In this document: in pieces, positions 7,876 to 16,502 of the stretch
How positions within the stretch are numbered: the stretch's first letter is position 1
Layout: every line of letters starts with the position of its first letter
From: JAKPQD01 sp029572965
GTDB lineage: Bacteria; Bacteroidota; Bacteroidia; Bacteroidales; DTGW01
Reading direction: 5' to 3'
NCBI GenBank assembly: GCA_035374585.1
Contig: DAOSPF010000021.1
Span: 1 to 48,445 of the forward strand
DNA: 48,445 nt
Translations under genes and position numbers: made by a program
Notes under the pieces: generated by a model
Database searches by the model: none
What the model was told of the DNA's origin: nothing
The model's input: only the letters and a program-made list of their open reading frames with translations

Positions 7876-8676
7876 ATGAAGGCTTTAAAAGAAATTTTTA
7901 GTTCAGTGTTCAACACATTAGTAATTTTAGTGTGCTTAGCTATTGGTATTACCATTTACATGAAAGTGTTAGGTAATCCTATCAACTTTATGGAAGGTAA
8001 CCCTAAAGGCCACCCACTTCCAGGGAACTATCTTGGGATGATGTATAAAGGGGGCCCTATCGTTCCTGTACTTATGACCGTAGTTTTAGTTCTTCTTACC
8101 TTTACTTTTGAACGTTTTATTTCTTTATCACGTGCTTCAGGACGTGGTAGTGTTGGTAAATTTGTTCGTAACATTCAAACTTTATTGAATGAAAACAAGA
8201 TTGAAGAAGCTAGTGCTGCTTGCGACAAACAAAGAGGTTCACTTGCTAATGTTGTTAAAGCTGGTTTAGTTCGTTATCGCGATCTTCAAAATGATACAAC
8301 ATTGCCAAAAGATCAGAAAGTGTTAGCTTTACAAAAAGACCTTGAAGAAGCTACAGCTCTCGAATTACCTATGTTGTCAAAAAACCTTGTAATTCTTTCT
8401 ACTATTGCTTCTATCTCTGTGCTTATCGGTCTTATCGGTACTGTACTTGGTATGATCCGTGCATTTAGTGCTCTTGCTACAGCTGGTGCCCCAGATGCTT
8501 TGGCTCTTGCTACTGGTATTTCTGAAGCTCTTATTAATACTGCTTTTGGTATTAGCGGTTCTACCATTGCTATTTTGGTTTACAACTATTTCTCTTCAAA
8601 GATTGATGCTATGACATACAAAATTGATGAATCAAACTTTAGCGTAGTACAAACATTTGCTGCTACTTTGAAATAA
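7876..8676 (+). CDS. exbB: MotA/TolQ/ExbB proton channel family protein
   Basis: The inner-membrane channel subunit that, with ExbD, converts proton-motive force into motion of TonB. It has 266 residues. The first membrane helix is about 9-30 (VFNTLVILVCLAIGITIYM), the second about 55-77 (GPIVPVLMTVVLVLLTFTFE), and the conserved double-helix region is LVILSTIASISVLIGLIGTVLGMIRAFSALATAGAPDALALATGISEALINTAFGISGSTIAILVYNYF (too long for one motif; key blocks GLIGTVLGM and ISEALINTAFG). The N-terminal membrane helix before the canonical domain is typical of Bacteroidota versions. It is followed by two exbD genes and tonB. Confidence 0.96.
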   Translation: MKALKEIFSSVFNTLVILVCLAIGITIYMKVLGNPINFMEGNPKGHPLPGNYLGMMYKGGPIVPVLMTVVLVLLTFTFERFISLSRASGRGSVGKFVRNIQTLLNENKIEEASAACDKQRGSLANVVKAGLVRYRDLQNDTTLPKDQKVLALQKDLEEATALELPMLSKNLVILSTIASISVLIGLIGTVLGMIRAFSALATAGAPDALALATGISEALINTAFGISGSTIAILVYNYFSSKIDAMTYKIDESNFSVVQTFAATLK

Positions 8677-8726
8677 AAATAAACAGGTTTGATTTTATCA
8701 ATTATTAACTTAAAAAAAGGATAGTT

Positions 8727-9350
8727 ATGTCAAAAATAAAAATGACAGTTCGTACTCCGAGGATTGACATGACTCCTATGGTTGACTTGTTCATGCTTCT
8801 GTTAACATTTTTCATGTTAACGACAACATTTCGTCCTTCAGAAGCGGTTCAGGTCGATACACCAAATTCTATATCTGAAAAAACAGCTCCGGATAAAAAC
8901 GTTATAACCATTTTTATATCGAAAGACAATAAAGTGTTTTTTAACGTTGATGAAGGAACAGATACATCTCAGCATATTAGAAGACAAGTGTTGAAATCCA
9001 TAAGTGAGCATTTTAGAATTCCCTTTACGGAGGAGCAAGTTGCAAAGTTTGAAAAACTTGCATCTTTTGGAATGCCTGTTAAAAATATCCCTGCATGGAT
9101 TGATGCTGAGCAAAAACAAAGAGATGAGATGCAGGTTGGTATGCCTTATGATAGTGTGGATAACCAATTAGCTTTGTGGGTATTGTTTGCCCGTAATGCT
9201 AACCCTAATGCAGAAGCTGCTATTAAAGGCGATGCTGAAGCTGATTATAAAGTTGTTAAAAGGGTATTGGATATCCTTCAGGACTATAAGATTAATAAGT
9301 TTAACCTTACCACCAACCTCGAAAAAGTGGAAGTTAAGTTAGAAAACTAA
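8727..9350 (+). CDS. exbD: ExbD/TolR family protein (first copy)
   Basis: A 207-residue biopolymer transport subunit: short cytoplasmic N-terminus, one membrane helix (about 16-36) with the proton-carrying aspartate in IDMTPMVDLFMLLLTFFMLT (Asp of MVD), and a periplasmic domain. The periplasmic part is longer and more divergent than in E. coli ExbD, as in other Bacteroidota. It pairs with the second ExbD downstream; a heteromeric ExbD dimer inside the ExbB pentamer is a reasonable inference, since known structures hold two ExbD copies. Confidence 0.95.
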   Translation: MSKIKMTVRTPRIDMTPMVDLFMLLLTFFMLTTTFRPSEAVQVDTPNSISEKTAPDKNVITIFISKDNKVFFNVDEGTDTSQHIRRQVLKSISEHFRIPFTEEQVAKFEKLASFGMPVKNIPAWIDAEQKQRDEMQVGMPYDSVDNQLALWVLFARNANPNAEAAIKGDAEADYKVVKRVLDILQDYKINKFNLTTNLEKVEVKLEN

Positions 9351-9364
9351 AAAAGTGAAATAAC

Positions 9365-10024
9365 ATGGCAGAAATTATTCAAGACGAAGGTGGTCATAAA
9401 AAAGGTAAACGCAGGGCAAAAAAACACTCTACTCATATAGACATGACACCAATGGTGGATTTAGCATGTCTTTTGCTCACATTTTTTATGCTTACCACTG
9501 CATTTAGTAAACCTAAGGCGATGGAGATTGTCCTTCCCGATAAAGTGAAGGATGAAAAGCCGGATCCTAAAAATGAATCAAAGATTCCTAAGTATCGTGC
9601 TGTTACCATCATGATTGATGAAAATGATAAAGTTTACTATTATACTGGTTTAATGGAAAAAGAACCTTATCCGGAAATAGTAGAAACAGATTTCAGCAAA
9701 GATGGGTTGCGTAAATTTTTACTTGGTCGTAACAAGAAACTATACAAACAGATTGATAGTTTAAATACAGCAGTTTTAAAAAGTAAAAAAGCTATTAGCC
9801 CTGATACTGTTGTTAAGATGAAACGTAAACTTAGGAAAGAAGATAAAGCTGGGCCTATTGTTCTTATTAAAGCCACTGAAAAAGCTAAATATAAGAATAT
9901 GGTTGATGTTATTGATGAAATGGCAATATGCGAAATTCCTATTTACGCTATCGTTGATATGACCCCTCAGGAAAAGAAAATGCTCGAAGCTAAGAAAAAG
10001 GGCACAAGTACTACTAAACAATAA
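9365..10024 (+). CDS. exbD: ExbD/TolR family protein (second copy)
   Basis: A 219-residue paralogue of the preceding gene with the same core HIDMTPMVDLACLLLTFFMLTTAF, preceded by a basic N-terminal tail (KKGKRRAKKHS) that fits the positive-inside rule. The periplasmic domain is lysine-rich and diverges strongly from the first copy, so the two are not interchangeable duplicates. It starts 15 nt after its neighbour and ends 12 nt before tonB. Confidence 0.95.
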   Translation: MAEIIQDEGGHKKGKRRAKKHSTHIDMTPMVDLACLLLTFFMLTTAFSKPKAMEIVLPDKVKDEKPDPKNESKIPKYRAVTIMIDENDKVYYYTGLMEKEPYPEIVETDFSKDGLRKFLLGRNKKLYKQIDSLNTAVLKSKKAISPDTVVKMKRKLRKEDKAGPIVLIKATEKAKYKNMVDVIDEMAICEIPIYAIVDMTPQEKKMLEAKKKGTSTTKQ

Positions 10025-10035
10025 ATTATAAGAGT

Positions 10036-10827
10036 ATGAGTGAAAACAATATAAATATTAGCAATCAGGCAGAATTTTTAGAACTTGACGAAATTGTATT
10101 TTCAAAGCGTAACAAAGAATATGGAGCTTATGCATTACGTAAGAGATACAAAAAAGTCCTTCTGATTGCATTTTCGGGTGCGTTTTTAATTATTGGCACT
10201 GTTGTAGCTGTACCTCTTATTGAAGCTTACCGGGCTAAAAGCAAAGCTTTGAAACGCATTGACAAAAATGTTAGTTTGGAGATGGAAAAACTTAATCAGG
10301 AGGATGCACCTCCACCACCTCCACCACCTCCACCACCAGCTGCGCTTGAACAACAAGTTAAGTTTAGGGCTCCGGTTGTTGTAGATACTGTAAAAGAAGA
10401 AGTTGCACTTGCTACGGTTGAAGAACAAGCTGAAATAGTAAATGAAACTCCTCCTGAAGAAATTGTAGTAGAAGAGAAAAAGAAAGATGAAGTCATTGAA
10501 GCCGAAGAACCTGCGTTTGTTATTGTTGAAGAAAATGCATCGTTCCAGGGTGGAGATATTAACTCTTTCCGTATCTGGGTACAACAAAATATTGTATTCC
10601 CTACTGCTGCAGCAGAAGCTGGTATTTCAGGAAAAGTAATTGTTCAGTTTGCAGTTAACTCTCGTGGCCAGATTGTAGATGCAAAAGTCCTTCGTGGTGT
10701 CCACCCTGAACTTGATAAAGAAGCGCTACGCTGTATTATGGGTTCACCTAAATGGACTCCTGGTAAACAAGGCGGTAAAGCTGTTAAACAGCAATTTGTA
10801 ATTCCTATTGTATTTACACTTCAATAG
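10036..10827 (+). CDS. tonB: TonB family energy-transducing protein
   Basis: Its 263 residues show the full TonB plan. A cytoplasmic N-terminus (with the Bacteroidota motif EIVFSKRNKEYGAYALRKRY) is followed by one membrane helix (about 41-62). A periplasmic linker begins with ten consecutive prolines (92-101) and continues as a Val/Glu-rich stretch. The C-terminal TonB domain (about 175-263) contains GISGKVIVQFAVNSRGQIVDAKVLRG and ends PIVFTLQ. It passes proton-motive-force energy from ExbB/D to outer-membrane receptors. It is last in its transcription unit, directly before a strong terminator. No TonB-dependent receptor is encoded in the window. Confidence 0.97.
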   Translation: MSENNINISNQAEFLELDEIVFSKRNKEYGAYALRKRYKKVLLIAFSGAFLIIGTVVAVPLIEAYRAKSKALKRIDKNVSLEMEKLNQEDAPPPPPPPPPPAALEQQVKFRAPVVVDTVKEEVALATVEEQAEIVNETPPEEIVVEEKKKDEVIEAEEPAFVIVEENASFQGGDINSFRIWVQQNIVFPTAAAEAGISGKVIVQFAVNSRGQIVDAKVLRGVHPELDKEALRCIMGSPKWTPGKQGGKAVKQQFVIPIVFTLQ

Positions 10828-10843
10828 TGATAATATAACTCAA

Positions 10844-10879
10844 AAAGAAAGCTGCTTTCAACAGAAGGCAGCTTTCTTT
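10844..10879 (+). terminator. Rho-independent terminator of the tonB cluster
   Basis: Perfect 12-bp stem AAAGAAAGCTGC / GCAGCTTTCTTT, extended by four more pairs (one G-T) to a 4-nt loop AACA. It is followed on the plus strand by TTTATTTTTAT. Confidence 0.9.
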
Positions 10880-11197
10880 ATTTTTATACTACTGAAGTAT
10901 CGTATAGTGATAGTGAACATTGATTGAAATAGCAGGGCAAGCGCATTTAAAAAACGATATATATCATATTATCAATAAGATGTGTGTGTTGCTTTTAAAA
11001 CCTCCCAACTCTCTTTAAGAAGTAGGGCTAACATTGCAGTTGTTTGCATAGCCCGTTATAGTCCCTTTTCAAGTGGGTGCGGATTATTTGTATTTTAATG
11101 CTTTTGCCCTGATTGAAATACCCTATTAGTTTTTTTGTAATGCAAAGTAATGGTTATTTATACTATTTCAAATCAACGAGCAAAACTTTGCATGAAA
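10880..11197. other. Intergenic stretch with no gene seen
   Basis: About 320 nt between the tonB terminator and the terminator of the convergent acetate-permease gene. Only very short reading frames without family resemblance are present, and no tRNA-like cloverleaf or repeat was recognised. Confidence 0.6.
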
Positions 11198-11226
11198 TAA
11201 AAAAAGCACGCTCATTGGCGTGCTTT
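11198..11226 (-). terminator. Rho-independent terminator of the acetate-permease gene
   Basis: Inverted repeat AAAGCACGC (11203-11211) / GCGTGCTTT (11218-11226) with a 6-nt loop. Read on the minus strand, it is followed by a T-run. It lies 23 nt after the stop codon. Confidence 0.88.
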
Positions 11227-11248
11227 ACTCTTTATAGCTTATTAATTT

Positions 11249-11845
11249 TTACTTTTTGCTATCAATAGGGAGAATGGTTTTGCCATAAACTTCATTAATA
11301 ATCTGTGCAAGGCATGTGTAAATAGCCAATAAACCACAAATAATACCTTCATAGCCTGCAACGGTTTTTATTTCTTTGATACCTGTAAAGTCACCAATAG
11401 CGAGGAGTAAAAACAGCACTACAAGGGTCCCAAACACAAGTTGCAATGCCCTGTTTAATTTAAGTGTGCCAATGAACATCCCTAAGGTGAAAATTCCCCA
11501 AATCAAAAGGAACCAACCCATAGATGTTTCATCTGATTTTAAATCAGCTCCAAAGCTTGTTCGTGGGATTAACCAGATAGCAACCAGCGCTATCCAGAAA
11601 AAACCATAAGCTGTAAATGCTGTTGCTCCAAAAGTATTGTTTTTCTTCCACTCCTGAATACCTGCTATCACTTGCGTTAAACCTCCAACAAACAGTCCCA
11701 TGCCCATAATCATAGAGTTAAGATCATAAAAGCCTGCATTATGAATGTTTAAAAGAAGTGTGGTCATTCCAAATCCTAATAACCCAAGAGGTGCTGGATT
11801 TGCTGTTGTGTCTTTTACAATTGTTACGTTTTCTGCCATTTTCAT
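11249..11845 (-). CDS. satP: Acetate uptake transporter, GPR1/FUN34/YaaH (SatP) family
   Basis: A 198-residue, six-helix inner-membrane protein with the family signature NPAPLGLLGFGMTTLLLNIHNAG near the N-terminus (NPAPLGL, residues 17-23) and a central GLFVGGLTQVIAGIQEWKKNNTFGATAFTAYGFFW region. SatP proteins take up acetate or succinate. It is monocistronic, with its own -7 element and a strong terminator. Two starts are possible (ATG at 11845 or at 11839, giving MAENV...); neither changes the membrane core. Confidence 0.93.
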   Translation of the reverse strand: MKMAENVTIVKDTTANPAPLGLLGFGMTTLLLNIHNAGFYDLNSMIMGMGLFVGGLTQVIAGIQEWKKNNTFGATAFTAYGFFWIALVAIWLIPRTSFGADLKSDETSMGWFLLIWGIFTLGMFIGTLKLNRALQLVFGTLVVLFLLLAIGDFTGIKEIKTVAGYEGIICGLLAIYTCLAQIINEVYGKTILPIDSKK

Positions 11846-11870
11846 TACATTTTATTTTGTTTTCGGTGCG

Positions 11871-11878
11871 CAAAAATA
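11871..11878 (-). promoter_or_regulatory. -7 promoter element of the acetate-permease gene
   Basis: On the minus strand TATTTTTG matches TAnnTTTG, 26 nt before the first start codon. No good TTTG is found 19-21 nt upstream. Confidence 0.45.
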
Positions 11879-12110
11879 AGATAATAAATGAAATAACCTT
11901 ATTATGTTAATTTTTAATAAAATAGTTAAATTAGCCTTATGAACAATATTTAAAACCGCATAAAACACAAAGATTACCTCAAAAGGCTTCAAAAAGGCAC
12001 TTCAATTTTGCTGTTTCTGTAGTAGAATATGATAGGCCCGTACAATCCTGTTAAGAGCCTGTTTCAGCAAAATAAAAGGCGTATGACTTTTTTCCAGAAC
12101 CAGAATATGG

Positions 12111-13103
12111 TTATCCCCAAATTTTTATTAATCCGTCAATAAGATTATTTGTAGCTTCATTAATAATCATTCGTTCTGGTTTGGCTTCAAACCACTTTAT
12201 AGTTTCTTTTATCCCTTCTGAAAATGGAATAACAACTTTATATTCAGGAACAAATTGTTTGATTTTTGTATTGTCAAAAATAGCACAATGCGATTTGTCG
12301 CCCCAAAGCGAACCAAATTCCGATGGATAGCCTGTTTTGTCTGCATATTGACAGATTTGTTTTGTGGGTATGTGGACAATATTGGCTTTAACACCAGCAG
12401 CCTCAGCAAGAGTTTCATATATTTGGTTCCAACTTAATATCTCATCGGATGTAATATGAAAAGCCTCACCTATGGCGTGAATATTTCCTAAAAGGCCTAT
12501 GAAACCTCGGGCAAAATCTTTGGCATGAGTAAGAGTCCATAATGATGTGCCATCGCCTTGGACTACTACCGGGAGACCTTTTTTCATCCTGTAAACAGTG
12601 GTGTACTCTGTCCAGCCTCCTAAAGTAATGGGAATTACTGTATTATACGTATGAGATGGCCTTACAATGGTAATGGGAAAACCCTTAGTTCTGTAAAGGT
12701 GCATTAATTGTTCTTCACACGCAATTTTATTTCGAGAATATTCCCAAAAAGGGTTAACTAAAGGTGTAGATTCAGTTATAATGTGGTTTACAGGTGGCTT
12801 TTGATAAGCAGAGGCTGAGCTGATAAAGATATATTGTTTGGTACTATTAGCAAAAAGTTCAAAATCGCGGGTTATATCATCAACTGTAAATGCAACCCAG
12901 TTGACAACAACATCCCATTTTTCTGTGGAAAGAAGCTGCTTTGTTTTAATTACATCATGAATATCTGTATGCATTTGCTTTACTCCTTCAATACTATCTC
13001 TATTGCCCCGGTTAAGGAGGTAAAGGTTAATTCCTTTTGAAACAGCCATCTTGCTTACGGCCGAGCTTATGTTACCTGTTCCTCCAATAAATAATACTTT
13101 CAT
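12111..13103 (-). CDS. NAD-dependent epimerase/dehydratase (extended SDR) family protein
   Basis: A 330-residue Rossmann-fold protein. The nucleotide-binding motif is at the very N-terminus (FIGGTGNISSAVSKMA), the serine region is FISSASAYQKP, and the catalytic pair sits in YSRNKIACE (YxxxK). A substrate region follows with VRPSHTYNTVIPI and QGDGTSLWTLTHAKDFARGFIGLL. It resembles the atypical extended SDRs near plant CSP41 and bacterial nucleotide-sugar reductases, so the substrate is not predictable. It is a single gene with flanking intergenic regions of about 260 nt on each side. A TATTTTTG element (minus strand, 13117-13124) may be its promoter. Confidence 0.88.
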   Translation of the reverse strand: MKVLFIGGTGNISSAVSKMAVSKGINLYLLNRGNRDSIEGVKQMHTDIHDVIKTKQLLSTEKWDVVVNWVAFTVDDITRDFELFANSTKQYIFISSASAYQKPPVNHIITESTPLVNPFWEYSRNKIACEEQLMHLYRTKGFPITIVRPSHTYNTVIPITLGGWTEYTTVYRMKKGLPVVVQGDGTSLWTLTHAKDFARGFIGLLGNIHAIGEAFHITSDEILSWNQIYETLAEAAGVKANIVHIPTKQICQYADKTGYPSEFGSLWGDKSHCAIFDNTKIKQFVPEYKVVIPFSEGIKETIKWFEAKPERMIINEATNNLIDGLIKIWG

Positions 13104-13363
13104 ACGCTGTTTTTATCAAAAATACAATACAAAAGACAAACTCCTGATCAATATCGATGATTTAAAATAAAGGATAAAAATGTTTTGTGTTTTTAATATT
13201 TATATCAAATGTAATATACTGATTTGCAATGTATTAATGATGTTTAACTTGTTGATAATTTTAAGTATTTTTTAAGTATTTTAGTTTAATTTAATGTGAA
13301 AAAACTCGAAATTTTTAGTATATTTCGGAATGTAAGTTTTATCAAACCTAAAATAGTAAAACT

Positions 13364-13621
13364 ATGACAATAACATTTAACGAACTTAGGAAAATCAAAG
13401 ACAGCCTACCTTCTGGCAGTATGAAAAAGATAGCTGATAAGCTTAATATCGATGAAGATACTGTAAGGAATTACTTCGGAGGTACCCATTACAAAAATGG
13501 AGAAGGAAAAACAGTAGGTGTACATATTGAACAAGGTCCGGATGGGGGCATTGTTACCTTTGATGATGAAACAATTTTATCAGTAGCCCGTGAAATGCTT
13601 GCAGAAAGTGCGCATCACTAA
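13364..13621 (+). CDS. Small helix-turn-helix DNA-binding protein
   Basis: An 85-residue protein with an N-terminal HTH-like segment (about 4-38): FNELRKIKDSLPSGSMKKIADKLNIDEDTVRNYF, where IADKLNIDEDTVRNYF reads as helix-turn-recognition helix. A beta-rich segment follows (VGVHIEQGPDGGIVTFDDETI), then a helical tail. I recognise this as a type widespread in Bacteroidota, with no assigned target. It stands alone and is followed at once by a good terminator, suggesting a short abundant transcript. Confidence 0.8.
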   Translation: MTITFNELRKIKDSLPSGSMKKIADKLNIDEDTVRNYFGGTHYKNGEGKTVGVHIEQGPDGGIVTFDDETILSVAREMLAESAHH

Positions 13622-13626
13622 ATTAT

Positions 13627-13652
13627 AAACCCGGTATTAAGCCGGGTTTTTT
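13627..13652 (+). terminator. Rho-independent terminator after the HTH gene
   Basis: Stem AAACCCGG / CCGGGTTT (13627-13634 / 13642-13649) with a 7-nt loop, followed by T-rich sequence on the plus strand. It also lies just past the stop of the convergent TPR gene, but the U-tract on that strand is poor. Confidence 0.85.
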
Positions 13653-14838
13653 ATTTACAATTCATCCAAAGTAGTTTATCTGCCTGGAGGCTGCCTAAGC
13701 TCTTGGCTTTTTTCCAATCTTCGCAGGCTTGGGAAAATTGTTTTATTGAATAATAAATATTCCCGCGTTCGAGCAATGCTGAAATATTATGGGGTTGTTT
13801 ATTCAATACAGTATTTAAGTCCTGAAGTGCGTTATTGGTCAATTGTGCCTGAGCGTAACATTTAGCCCTTAAAATATAATAATCGGTATTGTTATATCCG
13901 GCTTTAAATAGTGTATTAAGATATTCCAGGCTCTTAATATATTTATTGCTATGAAATGCAGCTTGTGCCCCTATGTAAAGTCCCTTTTCGTTTTGAGGCA
14001 ATAGGTATATATAAATGGCTATTTCTTCCAGGCTTTGTTCATATTGTTGTTGGAGCAAAAAACAATACGCATTTTTACAAATTGCTTCAAAGTTTAGCAG
14101 GTCTAAGCGTTTAGCTTCTTTATAGTCTTTTGAGGCCTGTACATATTGTTTTAGCTTAATTTTTACATCAGCCCGAAGTTCAAAATACTTGCTTCGGTGT
14201 TTGTTTATCCGGATAGCTTCATTTATATCAGAAAGGGCTGCATTATAGTTTCCCAAGGCCAGATAAGAACATGCCCGCAAATAATACATTTCGTGGCTTA
14301 TTTTTTGATTATTGATGGCAAAGTTGCTTACGGTGTTAATGACTTCCATATAATTGCCAGAATGGTATAAGAAAAGCAATTCGCCAATTAGTTCGTCATT
14401 TTTGTTGTACCAATTTTGTTCCCAAAGCGTTTTCCATTGTTCTGTTTTTTCAAGAAATGAGAAAGCTTTTTCCATTTTAATGTCAGAGGGCTTGACCTGA
14501 TATTCGGAAGATAAGTTTTGTTTTAAGTATTTAATGGTGTTCAGGGTGTCGCGTTCGGAAGCGAAAACTAAGGCCAGATAAAAGGATGCAGAATTTTTTC
14601 TGAGGGTATTGGCTTTTAATAATGGCAATTTAGCATCTTTTTTTAATGAATATAAAAACATACCTTGCCTCAGATAGACAAGGTAATTATTAGGTGTTTC
14701 TTCTATGGCTTTGCTGAAATAAAAGTTTGCAGAATCCTCTGTGTTTTGCTGGCTATAAGCAACGGCCTTTTGCAAACTTGTTTGAGCCGGGAGGTATAGA
14801 CTTGAAAAAAGTAAGATGAAGGCTAATAAACGCGTCAT
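13651..14838 (-). CDS. Exported TPR protein at the end of the aromatic amino acid operon
   Basis: The start at 14838 is chosen because it opens a clean signal peptide (MTRLLAFILLFSSLYLPAQ) and lies 2 nt after the aroC stop; an upstream in-frame ATG inside aroC would add 22 residues without signal character. The rest (about 395 residues) is tetratricopeptide repeats, e.g. NYNAALSDINEAIRINKHRSKYFELRADVKIKLKQYVQASKDYKEA and FSQACEDWKKAKSLG. It has no evident enzymatic motif. It appears to be the last gene of the shikimate/Phe operon, which is unusual for an exported protein. It probably acts in the periplasm as a protein-interaction scaffold. Confidence 0.85.
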   Translation of the reverse strand: MTRLLAFILLFSSLYLPAQTSLQKAVAYSQQNTEDSANFYFSKAIEETPNNYLVYLRQGMFLYSLKKDAKLPLLKANTLRKNSASFYLALVFASERDTLNTIKYLKQNLSSEYQVKPSDIKMEKAFSFLEKTEQWKTLWEQNWYNKNDELIGELLFLYHSGNYMEVINTVSNFAINNQKISHEMYYLRACSYLALGNYNAALSDINEAIRINKHRSKYFELRADVKIKLKQYVQASKDYKEAKRLDLLNFEAICKNAYCFLLQQQYEQSLEEIAIYIYLLPQNEKGLYIGAQAAFHSNKYIKSLEYLNTLFKAGYNNTDYYILRAKCYAQAQLTNNALQDLNTVLNKQPHNISALLERGNIYYSIKQFSQACEDWKKAKSLGSLQADKLLWMNCK

Positions 14839-14840
14839 GT

Positions 14841-15836
14841 TTAGCTTTTTACAACGCGTGGAAATTTTTGTTCCTGCAAAACAAGGTCTGCCAATGCCAG
14901 GCATGTCATGGCTTCAACAACCACGGGAATACGCAGGGCTATACAAGTGTCGTGACGCCCTTCAACACTGAGGTCTGTCATTTGACCAGTTTTCATGTTC
15001 ATGGTGTGCTGTGTGGCATGAATGCTGCTTGTTGGCTTTACGGCTACTTTAAATACAAGGTCGTTGCCGTTTGAAATACCACCATTGATGCCTCCGGCGT
15101 AATTTGTTGCTGTTTTTCCTGAAACAGTAATAAACTTGTCGTTGTGTTCTGTACCTTTCATGCGGGCAGCTGCAAAACCTGAACCAAATTCAAGACCTTT
15201 GATTGCCGGGATTGAATAGATGTAATGCGCCAAAACGGCTTTAATATTGCCAAAGAAAGGTTCGCCTAATCCGATTGGCATATTGGTAGCAATAGTTTCA
15301 ACGATTCCTCCGATGGAATCTTGCTCTGCAATAGCTTTTTCAACTGCCTTTTCAATGTCTGTTGTTCCTCCTGCCTCAATAAGAGTAGATTTTACAATGA
15401 TAGGAGCAATGATTTTTTTTGCAATAACGCCTGCTGCAACTATACCAAGTGTTATACGGCCAGAAAAATGGCCTCCTCCGCGATAGTCTTCATATCCGCC
15501 AAACTTTTTATGGGCAACAAAGTCGGCATGGCCAGGGCGAGGGGTTTCTAAAAGAAACGAATAGTCTTTTGAACGGGTATTGGTATTCTCAAAAAGGATT
15601 AAAATAGGGGCGCCGGTAGTATGATTTTCAAATACTCCGCTCATGATGCGTGGAATATCAGCTTCCTGGCGGGGAGTTGTACCTTTGGCTCCACTTTTAC
15701 GACGACTTAAGTCGGCTTCAAGTTCTTCCCGGGTAATTGGTATTCCGGCTGGAACGCCATCTATTACTATTCCTACACTATTGCCGTGAGATTCGCCAAA
15801 TATACTGAGTTTGAAGAGAGTTCCTATGGTATTCAT
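14841..15836 (-). CDS. aroC: Chorismate synthase
   Basis: The last shikimate-pathway enzyme: converts EPSP to chorismate using reduced FMN. Signatures: FGESHGNSVGIVIDGVPAG (N-terminus), DLSRRKSGAKGTTPRQEAD, the Clostridia/Bacteroidota-type YRGGGHFSGRITLGIVAAG, GGINGGISNGNDL, KPTSSI and GRHDTC near the C-terminus. At 331 residues it is a little shorter than the 350-390 usual for the family, but no signature block is missing. It lies 27 nt after aroD and 2 nt before the TPR gene, within the attenuator-controlled operon. Confidence 0.97.
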   Translation of the reverse strand: MNTIGTLFKLSIFGESHGNSVGIVIDGVPAGIPITREELEADLSRRKSGAKGTTPRQEADIPRIMSGVFENHTTGAPILILFENTNTRSKDYSFLLETPRPGHADFVAHKKFGGYEDYRGGGHFSGRITLGIVAAGVIAKKIIAPIIVKSTLIEAGGTTDIEKAVEKAIAEQDSIGGIVETIATNMPIGLGEPFFGNIKAVLAHYIYSIPAIKGLEFGSGFAAARMKGTEHNDKFITVSGKTATNYAGGINGGISNGNDLVFKVAVKPTSSIHATQHTMNMKTGQMTDLSVEGRHDTCIALRIPVVVEAMTCLALADLVLQEQKFPRVVKS

Positions 15837-15863
15837 GTTTCTATATTAATTTACCGTTGAAAA

Positions 15864-16502
15864 TTATGAATTTTTGATGAATGAGTATAGTTCAGCCAAC
15901 CTTTTATATTGAATCTGGCCGGGAGCCGTAGCGCTTTGCTCGTCAAAAGCAGCAAAGGTAAAAGGAGAACCAAGCAATGGGGCTGCTATCCTTGATATTT
16001 TGCCTTTTTCGCCCATGCCTAATGATACTACAGGCTTTTCAGAGTCATATAAAGATAGAAGAGCAGCATTGTCGGCATCGGTGTTTACCATGCAAGCCAG
16101 CTTAGCAATATCTGCACCCATATCAAAGCATTGCTGAACAATAATCTCTAATTGTTCTCTTGTCGGAGTTTTTTTGAAATCGTGGAAAGAGATGATAAGC
16201 TTACAATTTTTATTTTGTATGGCTTGTTTTACGGCATGTTTGAAAGATAAATCAGATTCGTATTCGACATCGACAAAGGCTGCACCGCTTTCAATAGCTC
16301 GGATAAGGAGTTTTAGGCGTTTTTCGTCAGTGATATTGTCCGGGCGGCAGGTAGCTATCAGGTTTTTATGAGACGAAAAAACCCTTTCGACTTGCTGTTC
16401 GTTATAGCCTGCCAAATCTATCCTGATTTCGGCCATTTCAAGGCTTTTTAAAGCTTCAATACATTGGTCAACATCTGTAATGTTAAGCGAGACGCATATC
16501 AT
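15864..16502 (-). CDS. aroD: Type I 3-dehydroquinate dehydratase
   Basis: Dehydrates 3-dehydroquinate to 3-dehydroshikimate by Schiff-base chemistry. The 212 residues contain the substrate-binding EIR (E25-R27), the catalytic His107 in SFHDF and the Schiff-base Lys134 in ADIAKLACM, plus the C-terminal GSPFTFAAFDEQSATAPGQI block. It overlaps the 3' end of aroB by 20 bp. It is slightly shorter than enterobacterial AroD (about 250). Confidence 0.95.
   Translation of the reverse strand: MICVSLNITDVDQCIEALKSLEMAEIRIDLAGYNEQQVERVFSSHKNLIATCRPDNITDEKRLKLLIRAIESGAAFVDVEYESDLSFKHAVKQAIQNKNCKLIISFHDFKKTPTREQLEIIVQQCFDMGADIAKLACMVNTDADNAALLSLYDSEKPVVSLGMGEKGKISRIAAPLLGSPFTFAAFDEQSATAPGQIQYKRLAELYSFIKNS

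Noticed and set aside
10296..10496. Gly-rich reading frame opposite tonB
   Set aside because: It is the antisense reading of the proline-rich linker codons (CCA/CCT runs become Gly) and has no independent support.
14839..14904. Upstream start for the TPR gene at 14904
   Set aside because: It would place 22 extra residues inside aroC before an obvious signal peptide beginning at 14838.
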